Shown: one piece after another, positions 37,103 to 46,630 of the stretch | Layout of the letters: each line of letters begins with the position of its first letter | How positions within the stretch are numbered: position 1 is the stretch's first letter | NCBI GenBank assembly: GCA_021323655.1 | Contig: JAJPKO010000013.1 | Span: 1 to 59,394 of the forward strand | Direction: 5' to 3' | From: Acidobacteriaceae bacterium | Lineage (GTDB): Bacteria > Acidobacteriota > Terriglobia > Terriglobales > Acidobacteriaceae | Length of the DNA: 59,394 nt | Position numbers and translations under genes: made by a program | Notes under the pieces: model-generated | Databases searched by the model: none | The model's input: the letters and a program-made list of their open reading frames with translations, nothing else | Told to the model about the DNA's origin: nothing

Positions 37103-38452
37103 ATGGGCCACTCTGATTGTTTCGCAGAAAACGGGCGTGTGTCACGGGCACTCGTTTTTGTGTGTTTTCTATTTCTTGTCTCGAGCCTGGGGCATGCGCA
37201 GTATCAGGGGCCGATTGCGAAAGATGTGAACTCAGGACCGACGCTGCGGGCGACCGCGATCTTTGAGTGGACAGGCGACCTGACCAAGCCCACGGCGGCA
37301 AGGCTGGTTCCGGTGGCGGTGTGGGACGGGAGAGATTATCAGCCGGGCGGGCTTTATCTGGCGCAGCCGGAGCCGCTGACGCTGGAGACCGGCACGCTGT
37401 ATGAGCTGGAAAAATCGGGAACGCCGCAGGGGACCTTTCAGGTGAGCAGCGCGGAGAACCTGGCCGGATCGTGGATTGGCTTGGGTGCGGTGAAGCCGCA
37501 GCTGACAGCAGTAATGCCAAAGCCTCCAAACTCGAAGTATCTTCCTCTGGTGGTGAAAGAAGGTCGGCAACAGCAGCAGCAGCAGAGTACAGAGCAGACG
37601 AAGGCGAGCGCAGGAAATACTTCTGCGGCAGATGCTGACCGGCCTACGTTGCAGCGGCGGGGTTCCGGGGATGGCAGTTCGGGGGGTGGGGCTGGAACTG
37701 GGAATGGTTCGGGCAGTGGGGCCAGTGGGCAGAATCCGCCGGATCCCGATCGGCCTACGCTGCACAAGCGGACGGCGCCGACAAATACTGGTGCATCGGT
37801 TGCGGCGTCGAGCCATCCCGATCCGGACCGTCCGAAGCTGCGATATGGCAAGCCGGAAGCACCGGAGGGGTTGGTGGAACCCTCTAAGCTGGAGGGGTTT
37901 CCTGCTGATCTGGAGCAGATGGCGGCGATTTCTGATGTGAAGCGGACGGAGCCGCATTCTTATCTTCATACCTGGTATGACCCAGCCGATGAGGCGAAGA
38001 TGAGGGCGGCGGTAGAGAAGCTGGCCGAGGAAGCGCTGGTGCCCAGCGCGAAGACTGTGAGTACTTCAAGACGAGGAAAAATGGGGCGAGGCAAGGCTGC
38101 TCCAAAACCATCGCTGCCGGAACTGAAGGATGAATCGTTCCATGTGTTTGAACTTTCGTGGAGCAGCGGAGTGACAGTGGTCTTCAGCGCGCAAGGTGAG
38201 GGCGAGTACATTACATTGATTGCGCAGACGGATTTCGAGGGAAATCCGCAGGTGATTTTCCGGCAGATGACGCGGGATGATCGTCTGGATGTGACTCCCA
38301 GGATGAAGCTGGTGGACGTGGTGGACACGGACGGAGATGGCCGAGCCGAGCTGCTGTTTGAGCTGCGTGGCACATCTGGCAGGGAATTCGGCATTTATCG
38401 CGTGGCCAATCGTAGTGTGGAGCAGGTGTTCCATACCGGGCCGGAGATGTAG
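37103..38452 (+). CDS. Secreted protein with DPDRP repeats and acidic C-terminal domain
   Basis: From ATG 37103 the protein has 449 residues: a signal peptide (ALVFVCFLFLVSSLGHAQ), a beta-type N-domain (about residues 25-140), a low-complexity linker with six Gln and a Gly/Ser-rich stretch, and a C-domain. Three spaced motifs DADRPTLQRR, DPDRPTLHKR and DPDRPKLRYGK divide the linker. The C-domain contains VVDVVDTDGDGRAELLFEL, a DxDxDG calcium-binding-like loop similar to FG-GAP/VCBS repeats. I do not recognise a named family. It is probably exported and may bind calcium or the envelope. Confidence 0.65.
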   Translation: MGHSDCFAENGRVSRALVFVCFLFLVSSLGHAQYQGPIAKDVNSGPTLRATAIFEWTGDLTKPTAARLVPVAVWDGRDYQPGGLYLAQPEPLTLETGTLYELEKSGTPQGTFQVSSAENLAGSWIGLGAVKPQLTAVMPKPPNSKYLPLVVKEGRQQQQQQSTEQTKASAGNTSAADADRPTLQRRGSGDGSSGGGAGTGNGSGSGASGQNPPDPDRPTLHKRTAPTNTGASVAASSHPDPDRPKLRYGKPEAPEGLVEPSKLEGFPADLEQMAAISDVKRTEPHSYLHTWYDPADEAKMRAAVEKLAEEALVPSAKTVSTSRRGKMGRGKAAPKPSLPELKDESFHVFELSWSSGVTVVFSAQGEGEYITLIAQTDFEGNPQVIFRQMTRDDRLDVTPRMKLVDVVDTDGDGRAELLFELRGTSGREFGIYRVANRSVEQVFHTGPEM

Positions 38453-38625
38453 GACGGCGTCCTGCACGCCTGGAGCGTCAGTCTGGCGCTTTTTATACCA
38501 TCAATCGTATTCTGTCGCGCAATGTTGTGGCAGGGGACTAGAATGTGTAACCAAAGGCTGGGTCTGCCCGGATTCAGCTGTGCCCCCCGCTCGCAAGCCC
38601 AGGCAGAGCCTCGCAAGGAGGCATT

Positions 38626-39417
38626 ATGCGCAGCTTCCATACTTCGATGGTCGCAGCAACGGTTGCATTCACCTGTTTTTTAGCATTTGATTCAGCTGGG
38701 CAGACACCACACTCCTTTATCGCAATTGGGAGCTATGCGCAGCAACCTCCGATGAGAGCGGAGGAATCGCCGCATTTCGCCATCAGCGCGGAGATGCAGG
38801 GCGACCTGCTGATGGCGCGGCAGCGGTATGTGGCGGCCCTGGACGCATACCGACAGGGGCCGTCGAACTCGGCGGTGATCTGGAACAAGATGGGGATTGC
38901 AAACCACCATATGTTCAATCTGAAGGCAGCGGAGAATGATTACCGCGAGGCGCTGAAGCTGAATCCCGGGTATCCGGAGGCGTGGAACAACCTAGGCGCG
39001 GTGTATTACGGGGAGAAGAAGTACCACGATGCGGAGCATGCGTACCGGAAAGCGATCAAACTCTTTCCGAAGTCGGCGACGTTCTACAGCAATCTGGGGA
39101 CGGCCTATGTAGCACAAGGGAAATACAAGAAGGGCGCCGAGGCATACCACATGGCGTTGAAGCTGGATCCCAATGTATTTAATGGTGATCCGGCGGCGAA
39201 GGTGGCCGAAGCGGGGCCATCGCGTGAAATGGCGTATCTGAATTACCTGCTGGCCAAGGCCTATGCGGAGGCGGGACGGAAAGACGAAGCGCTGTATTAC
39301 CTGCGCAAGGCGCTCGATGAAGGCTTCAGCGACCGGAAGAAGCTGCTGGACGAGAAGGAATTTGCCGGATTGCACAGCAATCCTGAATTCCAGCAAATGA
39401 TGTCGGAGCGCCGCTGA
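38626..39417 (+). CDS. Secreted TPR-repeat protein
   Basis: A 263-residue protein starting behind AAGGAGG, with a signal peptide (SMVAATVAFTCFLAFDSAGQ) and several TPR units, e.g. NLKAAENDYREALKLNPGYPEAWNNLGAVYYGEKKYHDAEHAYRKAIKLFP and the next repeat. TPR proteins scaffold other proteins; here probably in the periplasm. A last part (DEALYYLRKALDEGFSDRKKLLDEKEFAGLHSNPEFQQMM) is typical of acidobacterial TPR proteins. No partner can be deduced from the neighbours. Confidence 0.85.
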   Translation: MRSFHTSMVAATVAFTCFLAFDSAGQTPHSFIAIGSYAQQPPMRAEESPHFAISAEMQGDLLMARQRYVAALDAYRQGPSNSAVIWNKMGIANHHMFNLKAAENDYREALKLNPGYPEAWNNLGAVYYGEKKYHDAEHAYRKAIKLFPKSATFYSNLGTAYVAQGKYKKGAEAYHMALKLDPNVFNGDPAAKVAEAGPSREMAYLNYLLAKAYAEAGRKDEALYYLRKALDEGFSDRKKLLDEKEFAGLHSNPEFQQMMSERR

Positions 39418-39468
39418 GGGGATGCTGGTCTGCATTGCTTTGGTCGGCGCGTTGTATCCTGATTGCGA

Positions 39469-40143
39469 GTGAAGACGGCAATCAGCGTATCCAAAGAAGA
39501 CTATCTCAAGGCCATTCTTGAAGCAGAGAGTGAAGGGCAGACTGTGATTTCCGCCACGCTCGCGCACTGGCTGGAGGTGTCTCCGCCGGCGGTTTCGATG
39601 GCGCTCCGGCGGCTGAAGCGCGATGGATTTGTTGAGGTGAAGGCGGACGGGGTGGTCCGGCTGACGGGGAAAGGGCGGGAGGCGGCGTATCGCACGGCGC
39701 TGCGGCATCATTTGATTGAACGCATGCTTTCGGAGATGTTCGGGATGCCATGGTATGAGGTGCATGATGAGGCCGAGCGCCTGGAACATGCAGTTTCGCC
39801 CGCCTTTGAAGCGCGCCTGGTGGAGAAGCTGGGAGAGAAGGGGACGTGTCCGCACGGGAATTCTGTACTGCCGGAGACGCCCGCGCAGCGTGTGAAGCAG
39901 GGGGCACAGTTGCTCTCCGGCGCAAAGGAAGATGCGGACTACACGGTATGCAGCCTGTATGAGCGTGACCCGAAGTTGCTGAGATTTCTGCACCAGGTGG
40001 GCATTGAGCCGGGTGGGACGGTGCGTGTGGTGCAGAAAAATTATGACCAGACGGTTGCGATTGAAACAGCACAAGGCGCGTTTACGATCGGGGCCCCGGC
40101 GGCGGAGAAGGTCTGGGTAAAAAAGCGCCGGGGCAAGGGTTGA
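39469..40143 (+). CDS. DtxR/MntR-family metal-dependent regulator
   Basis: A 224-residue repressor. The winged helix reads SKEDYLKAILEAESEGQTVISATLAHWLEVSPPAVSMALRRLKRDGFVEV, followed by the dimerisation and metal-site domain with RHHLIERML, MPWYEVHDEAERLEHAVSP and CPHGNSVLPE, which carry the His, Glu and Cys ligands of this family. A C-terminal FeoA/SH3-like domain (about 150-220) completes it. I used GTG 39469; TTG 39463 is an alternative, and no good ribosome-binding site precedes either. It should sense Fe(II) or Mn(II). The iron protein MbfA lies 5 kb away, so control of it is possible but unproven. Confidence 0.87.
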   Translation: MKTAISVSKEDYLKAILEAESEGQTVISATLAHWLEVSPPAVSMALRRLKRDGFVEVKADGVVRLTGKGREAAYRTALRHHLIERMLSEMFGMPWYEVHDEAERLEHAVSPAFEARLVEKLGEKGTCPHGNSVLPETPAQRVKQGAQLLSGAKEDADYTVCSLYERDPKLLRFLHQVGIEPGGTVRVVQKNYDQTVAIETAQGAFTIGAPAAEKVWVKKRRGKG

Positions 40144-40209
40144 TTCCCCAACTTTCGGTGGAGTGTCTGTTCCTACTTTGGCTGTGTAGTATTCCTGTAA
40201 GTCCCATTC

Positions 40210-43200
40210 ATGGTGAATCTTCGACCATTCTGGAGCGCCTGCTGCCTTGGCCTGTTTCTGCTGGCCTGCCTGAGGGCAGACGCGCTCGATCCCCGATATC
40301 CTTTGCGGCACTATGGCTCCCAGACGTGGCAGGCCGATGAGGGGCTGCCGCAGAACACGGTCCACGCGGTAGTGCAGACGAGGGATGGATTTTTGTGGTT
40401 TGCGACGGAGGCGGGACTAGCGCGATTTGATGGCGCACAGTTTGCGGTATTTGATAAGTCGAACACGCCGCAGTTCACGAGCGGGGTGGTCAATGGGCTG
40501 CTTGAAGACAAGGGCGGACAGCTCTGGGTCAGCACGGCGGATGGAGTGGTCGTACTGAAAGAGGGTGAGTTTCGCGCGCTTCACGAGGGCGATGGACTGC
40601 CTTCGGAGATGGTGTTCTCGGTGTATCAGGGCCGGAGCGGGGAGCTTTGGGCGCTGACAGCCGCGGGCGTTGCACAATATGACAATGGCCGCTTTGTGAA
40701 GGCCGATGGTGTTCCGGCTGCGAACCTCGCGGCGGAAGCGCCAAGCGGTGAAACCTGGTTTGGAACGGGGAACGGAATCTTTGATGGAAGAGGGAGGCAT
40801 CTTCTGCCGGGGGAGCAGATTCAGGCGCTTGCGGCAGACGGAAGCGGCCGGCTGTGGATCGGTACGCACCAGGGTTTAAAGGTGATGCTGGCCGATGGAA
40901 CGATACAGGATGTTCCTTTACCGGAGAACGCTGGCGGCGATGTGATGAGCCTGCTGGTTGCGAGCGATGGGCACGTGTGGATTGGCACAGCGAACAGCGT
41001 GGCAGAGTACGACGGCAAAACAACGCGTGTTCTTCTGGATGCAGAGCGTGTCCCAGCATTGTTTGAAGACCGTGAGCATGCGGTGTGGGTGGCGACGGGA
41101 CGTGGTATTGCACGGATCGTTGCTGGCCATGTGGAAACGATGACGCCGCAGGAGGGCCTCTCCAGCAATGAGGCGCTAGCGTTTTATGAGGACCGCGAGG
41201 GCAATCTGTGGATCGGAACTGAGTCGGGCGGAGTGAGTGTTCTGCGCGACCGGAAATTTACGACATTCACTTCAGCGGAGGGGCTGACGGATGACCTGGT
41301 GCGATCTGTTTTCGAGGCGCGGAACGGGACGGTCTATGTGGGGACCAACAGCGGCGGTATAGATCAATATGCAAATGGGAGATTTACTGCGCTTGCCGGT
41401 GGAAAGGGTTTGTCGAGCCAGGTAGCCCTGGCGCTGGTGGATGATGCTCATGGAGGCCTGTGGGCGGGCACGCCGGATGGGCTGAATCACATCGGCAAAG
41501 ATGGAACGAAGGTGTTTACTTCAGCGGACGGGCTGGCTGATGACTTTGTACGTTCTCTCTATGAAGACCGCGACGGAGCGCTGTGGATTGGCACGCGGCG
41601 CGGACTGACGCGATATAAAGATGGCCGGTTTACTTCATGGTCTGCTATGGACGGACTGGGGAGTGACCTGGTGGGCGCGGTGATTCAGGACAGGGATGGC
41701 AGCTACTGGATTGGCACGCTGGGCGGGCTGACGCATTTTTCGAATGGCCGTTTTACCAACTATCGGACGCAGCAGGCGGTGACTGCGCTTTACGAAGACA
41801 AAGAAGGCACTCTGTGGGTTGGGACCAATGGAGGGAGCTTGAGCGCACGCGAGGATGGGAAATGGACCAGTTTTTCTGCAGTGCGCTCGCATCTCCCTTC
41901 GGACATTTACGGCATTCTGGAGGACGCAAACCAGGATCTTTGGCTGGCCACTAACAAAGGTGTGTACCGGGTGAGCAAGCGAGAGCTGCACGATCTTGCA
42001 TCGGGCGCGATTGCAGAGGCGCATCCTGAGGCATACGGAACCAGCGATGGGATGCGCATCAGCGAGTGCAGCAGCGGTGGGCATCCTGCGGCATGGAAGG
42101 CGCGAGACGGGACACTGTGGTTTGCAACATTGCGCGGCGTTTCAATGGTAGACCCGACGCATATGCCGGTGAACCGCGTTCCTCCGCTGGTGGCGGTGGA
42201 GCAGGTGGTGGTGGATGATCAACCGCTGGCGGCGCGATCGGGAGCGCAGATTTCTCCGGGACACACCCGGATTGCTTTCCAGTATGCGGGGCTCAGCTTT
42301 ACCGCGCCGCAGAAGGTGCGGTTCCGTTACAAGCTGGATGGGGTGGACCGCGACTGGGTGGATGCAGGCACGCGACACACGGCGTATTACACGAACATAC
42401 CTCCGGGAGAACACACGTTTCGCGTGATGGCCTGCAACAATGACGGCGTCTGGAGCGAGCAGGCAGCCATGTTTCGTTTCCGGCTGCGGCCCAGATTTTA
42501 CCAGACGTGGTGGTTCTACCTGCTGGCTCTGCTGCTGACGGGACTGCTGGCGTATTGCATCTATCACTGGCGGGTGCGCAATGTGGAGTCGCGTTTTCAG
42601 GCAGTGCTGGCGGAACGCAACCGCATTGCGAGGGAGACCCACGATACGTTGGCGCAGGGATTTATTGCTGTCTCGGTACAACTGGAGGTGGTGGCCCGTC
42701 TGCTGAACACATCGGTGGATGGAGCCAGAGAGCATCTGGAGCAGGCGCGGACGCTGACCAGGGAATGCATTCAGGAGGCACGCAGCTCGATCTGGAACCT
42801 GCGTTCGCAGGGGGCAGGCCGCGAAGACCTGGCGGCGGCCATTACGACGGCAGCGGAACGTATTACGGCGAACAGCTCGACGAAAGCGCGCATTCAGGTA
42901 AGCGGCACGCGGCATTCTGTGGGACCTGCCATAGAATCCGAGTTGATACGCATTGCGCAGGAAGCGGTGACGAATGCTGTTCGTCATGCCAGGGCAGAGT
43001 ATGTGGACGTTACGCTGCTCTTTGAGGAAAAAGTGCTGCGAATGAGAATCAAGGACGATGGGTGCGGCTTTGATGGCAGTCCCGAGGTCTACCGGCAGAA
43101 CGGGCATTTTGGATTGACAGGGATGCGGGAGCGGGCTGCGCAGATCGGCGGAAAATTTGAGGTTGTCAGCAAGAAAGGCAGCGGCACAGAAGTGAAAGTA

Positions 43201-43215
43201 GACGTGCCGATTTGA
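40210..43215 (+). CDS. Hybrid propeller-type sensor histidine kinase (Reg_prop, Y_Y_Y, HisKA_3)
   Basis: A 1001-residue membrane protein. A signal peptide is followed by more than a dozen Reg_prop beta-propeller blades (GQLWVSTADGVV, GNLWIGTESGGV, GALWIGTRRGLT and others, about residues 35-620), a Y_Y_Y domain (RFRYKLDGVDRDWVDAGTRH, about 680-755), one membrane helix (WWFYLLALLLTGLLAYCIYHW), then HisKA_3 with RIARETHDTLAQGF (phospho-His811) and an HATPase (LIRIAQEAVTNAVRHARA, GHFGLTGMRERAAQIGG). The propeller is periplasmic and often senses glycans. Its stop overlaps the response regulator region, giving a complete two-component pair. Confidence 0.92.
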   Translation: MVNLRPFWSACCLGLFLLACLRADALDPRYPLRHYGSQTWQADEGLPQNTVHAVVQTRDGFLWFATEAGLARFDGAQFAVFDKSNTPQFTSGVVNGLLEDKGGQLWVSTADGVVVLKEGEFRALHEGDGLPSEMVFSVYQGRSGELWALTAAGVAQYDNGRFVKADGVPAANLAAEAPSGETWFGTGNGIFDGRGRHLLPGEQIQALAADGSGRLWIGTHQGLKVMLADGTIQDVPLPENAGGDVMSLLVASDGHVWIGTANSVAEYDGKTTRVLLDAERVPALFEDREHAVWVATGRGIARIVAGHVETMTPQEGLSSNEALAFYEDREGNLWIGTESGGVSVLRDRKFTTFTSAEGLTDDLVRSVFEARNGTVYVGTNSGGIDQYANGRFTALAGGKGLSSQVALALVDDAHGGLWAGTPDGLNHIGKDGTKVFTSADGLADDFVRSLYEDRDGALWIGTRRGLTRYKDGRFTSWSAMDGLGSDLVGAVIQDRDGSYWIGTLGGLTHFSNGRFTNYRTQQAVTALYEDKEGTLWVGTNGGSLSAREDGKWTSFSAVRSHLPSDIYGILEDANQDLWLATNKGVYRVSKRELHDLASGAIAEAHPEAYGTSDGMRISECSSGGHPAAWKARDGTLWFATLRGVSMVDPTHMPVNRVPPLVAVEQVVVDDQPLAARSGAQISPGHTRIAFQYAGLSFTAPQKVRFRYKLDGVDRDWVDAGTRHTAYYTNIPPGEHTFRVMACNNDGVWSEQAAMFRFRLRPRFYQTWWFYLLALLLTGLLAYCIYHWRVRNVESRFQAVLAERNRIARETHDTLAQGFIAVSVQLEVVARLLNTSVDGAREHLEQARTLTRECIQEARSSIWNLRSQGAGREDLAAAITTAAERITANSSTKARIQVSGTRHSVGPAIESELIRIAQEAVTNAVRHARAEYVDVTLLFEEKVLRMRIKDDGCGFDGSPEVYRQNGHFGLTGMRERAAQIGGKFEVVSKKGSGTEVKVDVPI

Positions 43216-43226
43216 ATGGGATGGAC

Positions 43227-43853
43227 ATGACAGAAACGATTCGCATCATGGTTATAGATGATCACCACATTGTGCGTCAGGGGCTGGTGGCACTTGTGGG
43301 CACCGTGCCTGGAATGCAGGTGGTGGCCGAGGCGGCTGATGGTGAGCTGGCGGTGGAGATGTATCGCAGGCACAAGCCGGACATCACGCTGATGGACCTT
43401 CGGCTGCCGAAGAAGAGCGGAGTGGAGGCGATAACGCAGATCCGTCAGGAGTTTCCGGCGGCACGGATCATTGTACTTACGACCTTTGATGGTGATGAAG
43501 ATATTTATCGCGCATTGCAGGCCGGGGCCAAGGGCTACCTGCTGAAAGGCATGAACACGGAGGAGCTGACCGATGCGATCCGGACGGTGCATGCGGGGAA
43601 GTCCCGCATTCCCGCGGTGGTGGCCGAGCGTCTGGCGGGGAGGATGGGCGGGCCTTCTCTGACTGCGCGGGAGCTGGAAGTGCTCAAGCGCATTGTGAGC
43701 GGGCGCAGCAATAAAGAGATTGCCAGTGACCTGTTTATCTCAGAGGCGACGGTAAAGACGCATATCAACAGCATTCTGAGCAAGCTGGGAGTGGGTGACA
43801 GAACGCAGGCTGCAACCACGGCGTTGCAGCGGGGGATTGTGCATCTTGACTGA
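43227..43853 (+). CDS. NarL/LuxR-type response regulator
   Basis: Partner of the propeller kinase. The receiver (IRIMVIDDHHIVRQGL, phospho-Asp in ITLMDLRLPKKSG, Lys in GAKGYLLKG) is followed by a LuxR helix-turn-helix (LTARELEVLKRIVSGRSNKEIASDLFISEATVKTHINSILSKLGV). In-frame starts at TTG 43212, ATG 43221 and ATG 43227 are all possible; the third gives the usual short N-terminus before IRIMVIDD. TTG 43212 would overlap the kinase stop. The 3' end overlaps the next small gene by eight bases if that one begins at TTG 43846. Confidence 0.9.
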   Translation: MTETIRIMVIDDHHIVRQGLVALVGTVPGMQVVAEAADGELAVEMYRRHKPDITLMDLRLPKKSGVEAITQIRQEFPAARIIVLTTFDGDEDIYRALQAGAKGYLLKGMNTEELTDAIRTVHAGKSRIPAVVAERLAGRMGGPSLTARELEVLKRIVSGRSNKEIASDLFISEATVKTHINSILSKLGVGDRTQAATTALQRGIVHLD

Positions 43854-44370
43854 CACAAGAAAAAGATGGAGATGGCTGGGCCCGTTCTGGCTGCTGGTTG
43901 CAGCGGTGGCGGCGTACGCGCAGGGGACCTGGCGTCCGGCGACAGATGGAGAATTGAAAGCATTGATTCCGGCGCGCGCTCCGGTTGTGCAAGAGCGCAT
44001 TGAGACAGAACTGCGCACGGCCTCCGGCATTACCAATGGCAAGGGAAAGTATGTTGCGGGAGTGGTGCTGATTACGGCAGGGTATTCGGCGGAAGGGAAA
44101 TATTCGCACTTTCTGATTGTGCAGGTGCCGCTGAAGATTGGGAGTGCACAGCTTGCACCGGGAGAATATCTGATTGGCTGGAAGCACAATGCGGAAGACT
44201 CGCTGAACGTGAGCCTGTATGAGGCGGCAAGCGGGAAGCTGCTGGGCAGTGTAGAGGCCACGAAGAACCCGACGATTACACGCGTGGAGTCATTCCGCAT
44301 CTGGCCGCCGGGAGACAAATCTCTGATGCAGATTGGGAGATTTACATTTCCGTACCAGATTGAGAACTGA
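43846..44370 (+). CDS. Secreted protein of unknown function
   Basis: Read from TTG 43846, the product has 174 residues with a signal peptide (WLGPFWLLVAAVAAYAQG) and a beta-rich mature part (YVAGVVLITAGYSAEGKYSHFLIVQVPLKIGSAQLAPGEYLIGWKH). A GGGGGA lies ahead of this start inside the response-regulator gene. An open frame also begins at GTG 43795. I recognise no family. The overlap with the response regulator suggests co-transcription with the two-component pair, perhaps as an envelope effector. Confidence 0.6.
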   Translation: MTDTRKRWRWLGPFWLLVAAVAAYAQGTWRPATDGELKALIPARAPVVQERIETELRTASGITNGKGKYVAGVVLITAGYSAEGKYSHFLIVQVPLKIGSAQLAPGEYLIGWKHNAEDSLNVSLYEAASGKLLGSVEATKNPTITRVESFRIWPPGDKSLMQIGRFTFPYQIEN

Positions 44371-44420
44371 AGGCGGGAACACGGGCCAAAGCAGTCGCGA
44401 TTTTTCTTTTTCCTGATCTG

Positions 44421-44433
44421 CCCTACATTAGGG
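44421..44433. promoter_or_regulatory. Short palindrome just upstream of mbfA
   Basis: CCCTA-CAT-TAGGG lies six bases before the mbfA ATG. A T-rich stretch (TTTTTCTTTTTCC) is directly to its left. The position suggests an operator or a hairpin at the ribosome-binding site for iron-dependent control. No known iron-regulator consensus is matched in full. Confidence 0.35.
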
Positions 44434-44439
44434 TTACCT

Positions 44440-45627
44440 ATGCCCGACGCGAAAACCCAGAAAATACTGGCAGCACTGGAAGAAAACTGGCAGGCGGAAA
44501 TTCACGGCGCGCGCACGTACCAAACGCTGGCGGAGCGCGAAAACGATCCAATCTACCGGAAGACACTGCTCCACCTTGCGCAGGCGGAGGAAGAGCACGC
44601 CTTGCTGTGGGCGCAGCGCATTCGCGAACTGGGCGGTGAAGAACCCAAGTACAACGGAAGCCCTACAGGCGATGCTGATTCACTTTCAAATCGGCTGGGT
44701 GGAACGGACATGGCGCTGCGGCGGCTGGAGATTGATGAAAGCCGCCACATTGCGCGATACGGCCAGCAGCTGAAGGAGCTGGGGGACGAGCCGAGTGTCG
44801 CAATCCTGAACCGCGTGATTGAAGATGAGCGCGAACACTACCAGGAACTGAGCACGCTGATTCGCAAGCGCTATCCGCGCAATACGATGCAAGCGGTGGA
44901 CCCAAAGTCTCTGCTGGAAGAGCTGCTGGCCAAACGAGGCGGGCAGGGAAGAAAGGCCGCTGGATGGATTGGTGATGCGATCTATGGCGTGAATGACGGG
45001 CTTGGGGCGATCTTTGGCATTGTCTCAGGTGTTTCTGGCGCAACGCTTGGCAATAGCCACTATGTTCTACTAGCGGGGATTGCGGGGATGATTGCGAGCG
45101 CGCTCTCGATGGGGTCGGGCGCGTATCTGGCGGCCAAAAGCGAGCGCGAAATTTACGAGGCGGAAGTGGAGCGGGAGCGCGAAGCCATCCGGCTGAATGG
45201 CCCGGAGGCGCAGGAACTGCTTTCGCTGTACTACCAGGTGAAGGGGATTCCGGCAGAAGATGCGGACGATATTGTCAGACATCTGGCGAAAGACGAGAAC
45301 CAGTTTCTGCGCGCGATTGCTTCAGAACGGTTGAACGCGACGGAAGAAGCTCTGCCGCAACCATTTGTGTCAGCGTTTTCGGGCGCTTTGTCTACGGCGG
45401 TGGGAGCGTTTATTCCGATTGTGCCGTTCTTCTTCCTGAATGGATATCCGGCGGTGATTACTTCAGCGATCGTCTCGCTGTTGGCGCATTTTGCGGTAGG
45501 GGCTGCCAAGTCTCTGATTACTGTCCGCTCATGGTGGAGCAGCGGCATGGAGATGACGCTGGTGGGCGCGGTGGAAGGCGTAGTGACCTATGTTATCGGA
45601 ATTGGGTTGGGGCATGTTGGTGCTTGA
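44440..45627 (+). CDS. mbfA: Membrane-bound ferritin MbfA (ferritin-like plus VIT1/CCC1 domain)
   Basis: A 395-residue fusion. The N-terminal ferritin/rubrerythrin-like four-helix domain (residues 1-145) has Glu-rich iron sites: ENWQAEIHGARTY, AQAEEEHALLW (ExxH) and EDEREHYQEL (ExxH). The C-terminal VIT1/CCC1 domain has DAIYGVNDGLGAIFGIVSGVSGATLG, the MGSGAYLAAKSEREIYEAEVEREREAI segment and three more helices. Characterised MbfA proteins in rhizobia export iron through the inner membrane and protect against iron and peroxide stress. The gene overlaps the start of the recombinase gene by one base (TGATG). Confidence 0.9.
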   Translation: MPDAKTQKILAALEENWQAEIHGARTYQTLAERENDPIYRKTLLHLAQAEEEHALLWAQRIRELGGEEPKYNGSPTGDADSLSNRLGGTDMALRRLEIDESRHIARYGQQLKELGDEPSVAILNRVIEDEREHYQELSTLIRKRYPRNTMQAVDPKSLLEELLAKRGGQGRKAAGWIGDAIYGVNDGLGAIFGIVSGVSGATLGNSHYVLLAGIAGMIASALSMGSGAYLAAKSEREIYEAEVEREREAIRLNGPEAQELLSLYYQVKGIPAEDADDIVRHLAKDENQFLRAIASERLNATEEALPQPFVSAFSGALSTAVGAFIPIVPFFFLNGYPAVITSAIVSLLAHFAVGAAKSLITVRSWWSSGMEMTLVGAVEGVVTYVIGIGLGHVGA

Positions 45628-46607
45628 TGAATCAGGTTCCCTGCATGATACGTCGTGCTGCGAAGTGGCCGCGGAAGACGATAATCGAAGCTGTGAGCAC
45701 AGAGCGCAATACAGAGCTGATTACTGAGTACCTGGCGTATCTGCGCGTGGAGAAAGGACTGCGACCGCTGACGTGCGCAGCCTATGAGCGCGATCTGCTG
45801 CAGTATGCGGAACATCTGGAGAAGGAAAATCTGCTGCTGATTGCAGCGCGGCAGGAGAATGCTGCGAGCTTTCTGGAGCATTTGCGGCAGCATGGCGTGG
45901 AATCACGTTCGATGGCGCGCAAGCTCTCATGTCTTCGCGGATTTTACAAGTGGCTGCTGCTGGACAAGCGCATCCAGCATGATCCGACGGTCAATCTGGA
46001 GTCGCCTGATGCGTGGAAGGTGCTGCCGAAGTCGCTGGCTTCTGCGGAGGTCTACTCCATGCTCGAGCGTGCGGCTGTGGTGGCAGGGCATCCGGAGGCA
46101 GATGCGGTTGCGCTGCGCGACCGTGCGATTCTTGAGCTGCTGTATGCCGGCGGGCTGCGCGTCTCAGAACTGACGGGCCTGTGCGTGGCCGATGTGTCGC
46201 TCGATGCGGGACGCGCGCTGGTGCGTGGCAAGGGCGATAAGGAGCGAATGGTTCCCCTGGGTGCTCCCTGCCTGAGTGCGATCGGGCAGTATCTGGAGCG
46301 AGGGCGGCCACTGCTGGCGCGCAAAAGCCATGCGAATGAGATTTTCCTTTCTGTGCGCGGCAAGCCGCTTTCGCGCGAATGGGTGTGGCGGCTCGTAAAG
46401 ACGAGCGATGGCCATGCGAGTCCGCACAAGCTGCGGCACAGTTGTGCCACGCACATGGTGGAGCGTGGTGCTGATCTGCGGACAGTGCAGACATTTCTGG
46501 GGCACGCGGACATCGCAACGACGCAGGTGTATACGCATCTGGCGCTGAGTAGGTTGAAGGCGGTGCACAGGATGCATCATCCGCGGGCGCGGAAGGTAGA
46601 GAGGTGA
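45627..46607 (+). CDS. xerD: Tyrosine recombinase, XerD-like
   Basis: The first of two adjacent tyrosine recombinases. From ATG 45627 (sharing one base with the mbfA stop) it has about 326 residues; GTG 45693 is an alternative start that would fit the usual length better. SAM-like N-domain: [35 protein letters not shown]. Catalytic domain: [12 protein letters not shown] (Arg), [12 protein letters not shown] (Lys), [39 protein letters not shown] (His-x-x-Arg, His, Tyr). All active-site residues are present. With the XerC-like partner it would resolve chromosome dimers at dif. Confidence 0.88.
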   Translation: MNQVPCMIRRAAKWPRKTIIEAVSTERNTELITEYLAYLRVEKGLRPLTCAAYERDLLQYAEHLEKENLLLIAARQENAASFLEHLRQHGVESRSMARKLSCLRGFYKWLLLDKRIQHDPTVNLESPDAWKVLPKSLASAEVYSMLERAAVVAGHPEADAVALRDRAILELLYAGGLRVSELTGLCVADVSLDAGRALVRGKGDKERMVPLGAPCLSAIGQYLERGRPLLARKSHANEIFLSVRGKPLSREWVWRLVKTSDGHASPHKLRHSCATHMVERGADLRTVQTFLGHADIATTQVYTHLALSRLKAVHRMHHPRARKVER

Positions 46608-46630
46608 TGGTGTTCCGAGTGTGTGCAAGC

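Noticed and set aside
37568-37586. CAG triplet run as a possible microsatellite or CRISPR-like repeat
   Set aside because: It encodes a six-Gln stretch inside a real gene; too short and not spaced for an array.
38992-40365. Minus-strand frame of 457 codons opposite the TPR and DtxR genes
   Set aside because: It spans two real genes and the gap between them and has no recognisable motif or start signal.
42142-43107. Minus-strand frame of 321 codons opposite the propeller kinase
   Set aside because: It mirrors the kinase catalytic region, which has all expected motifs on the plus strand.
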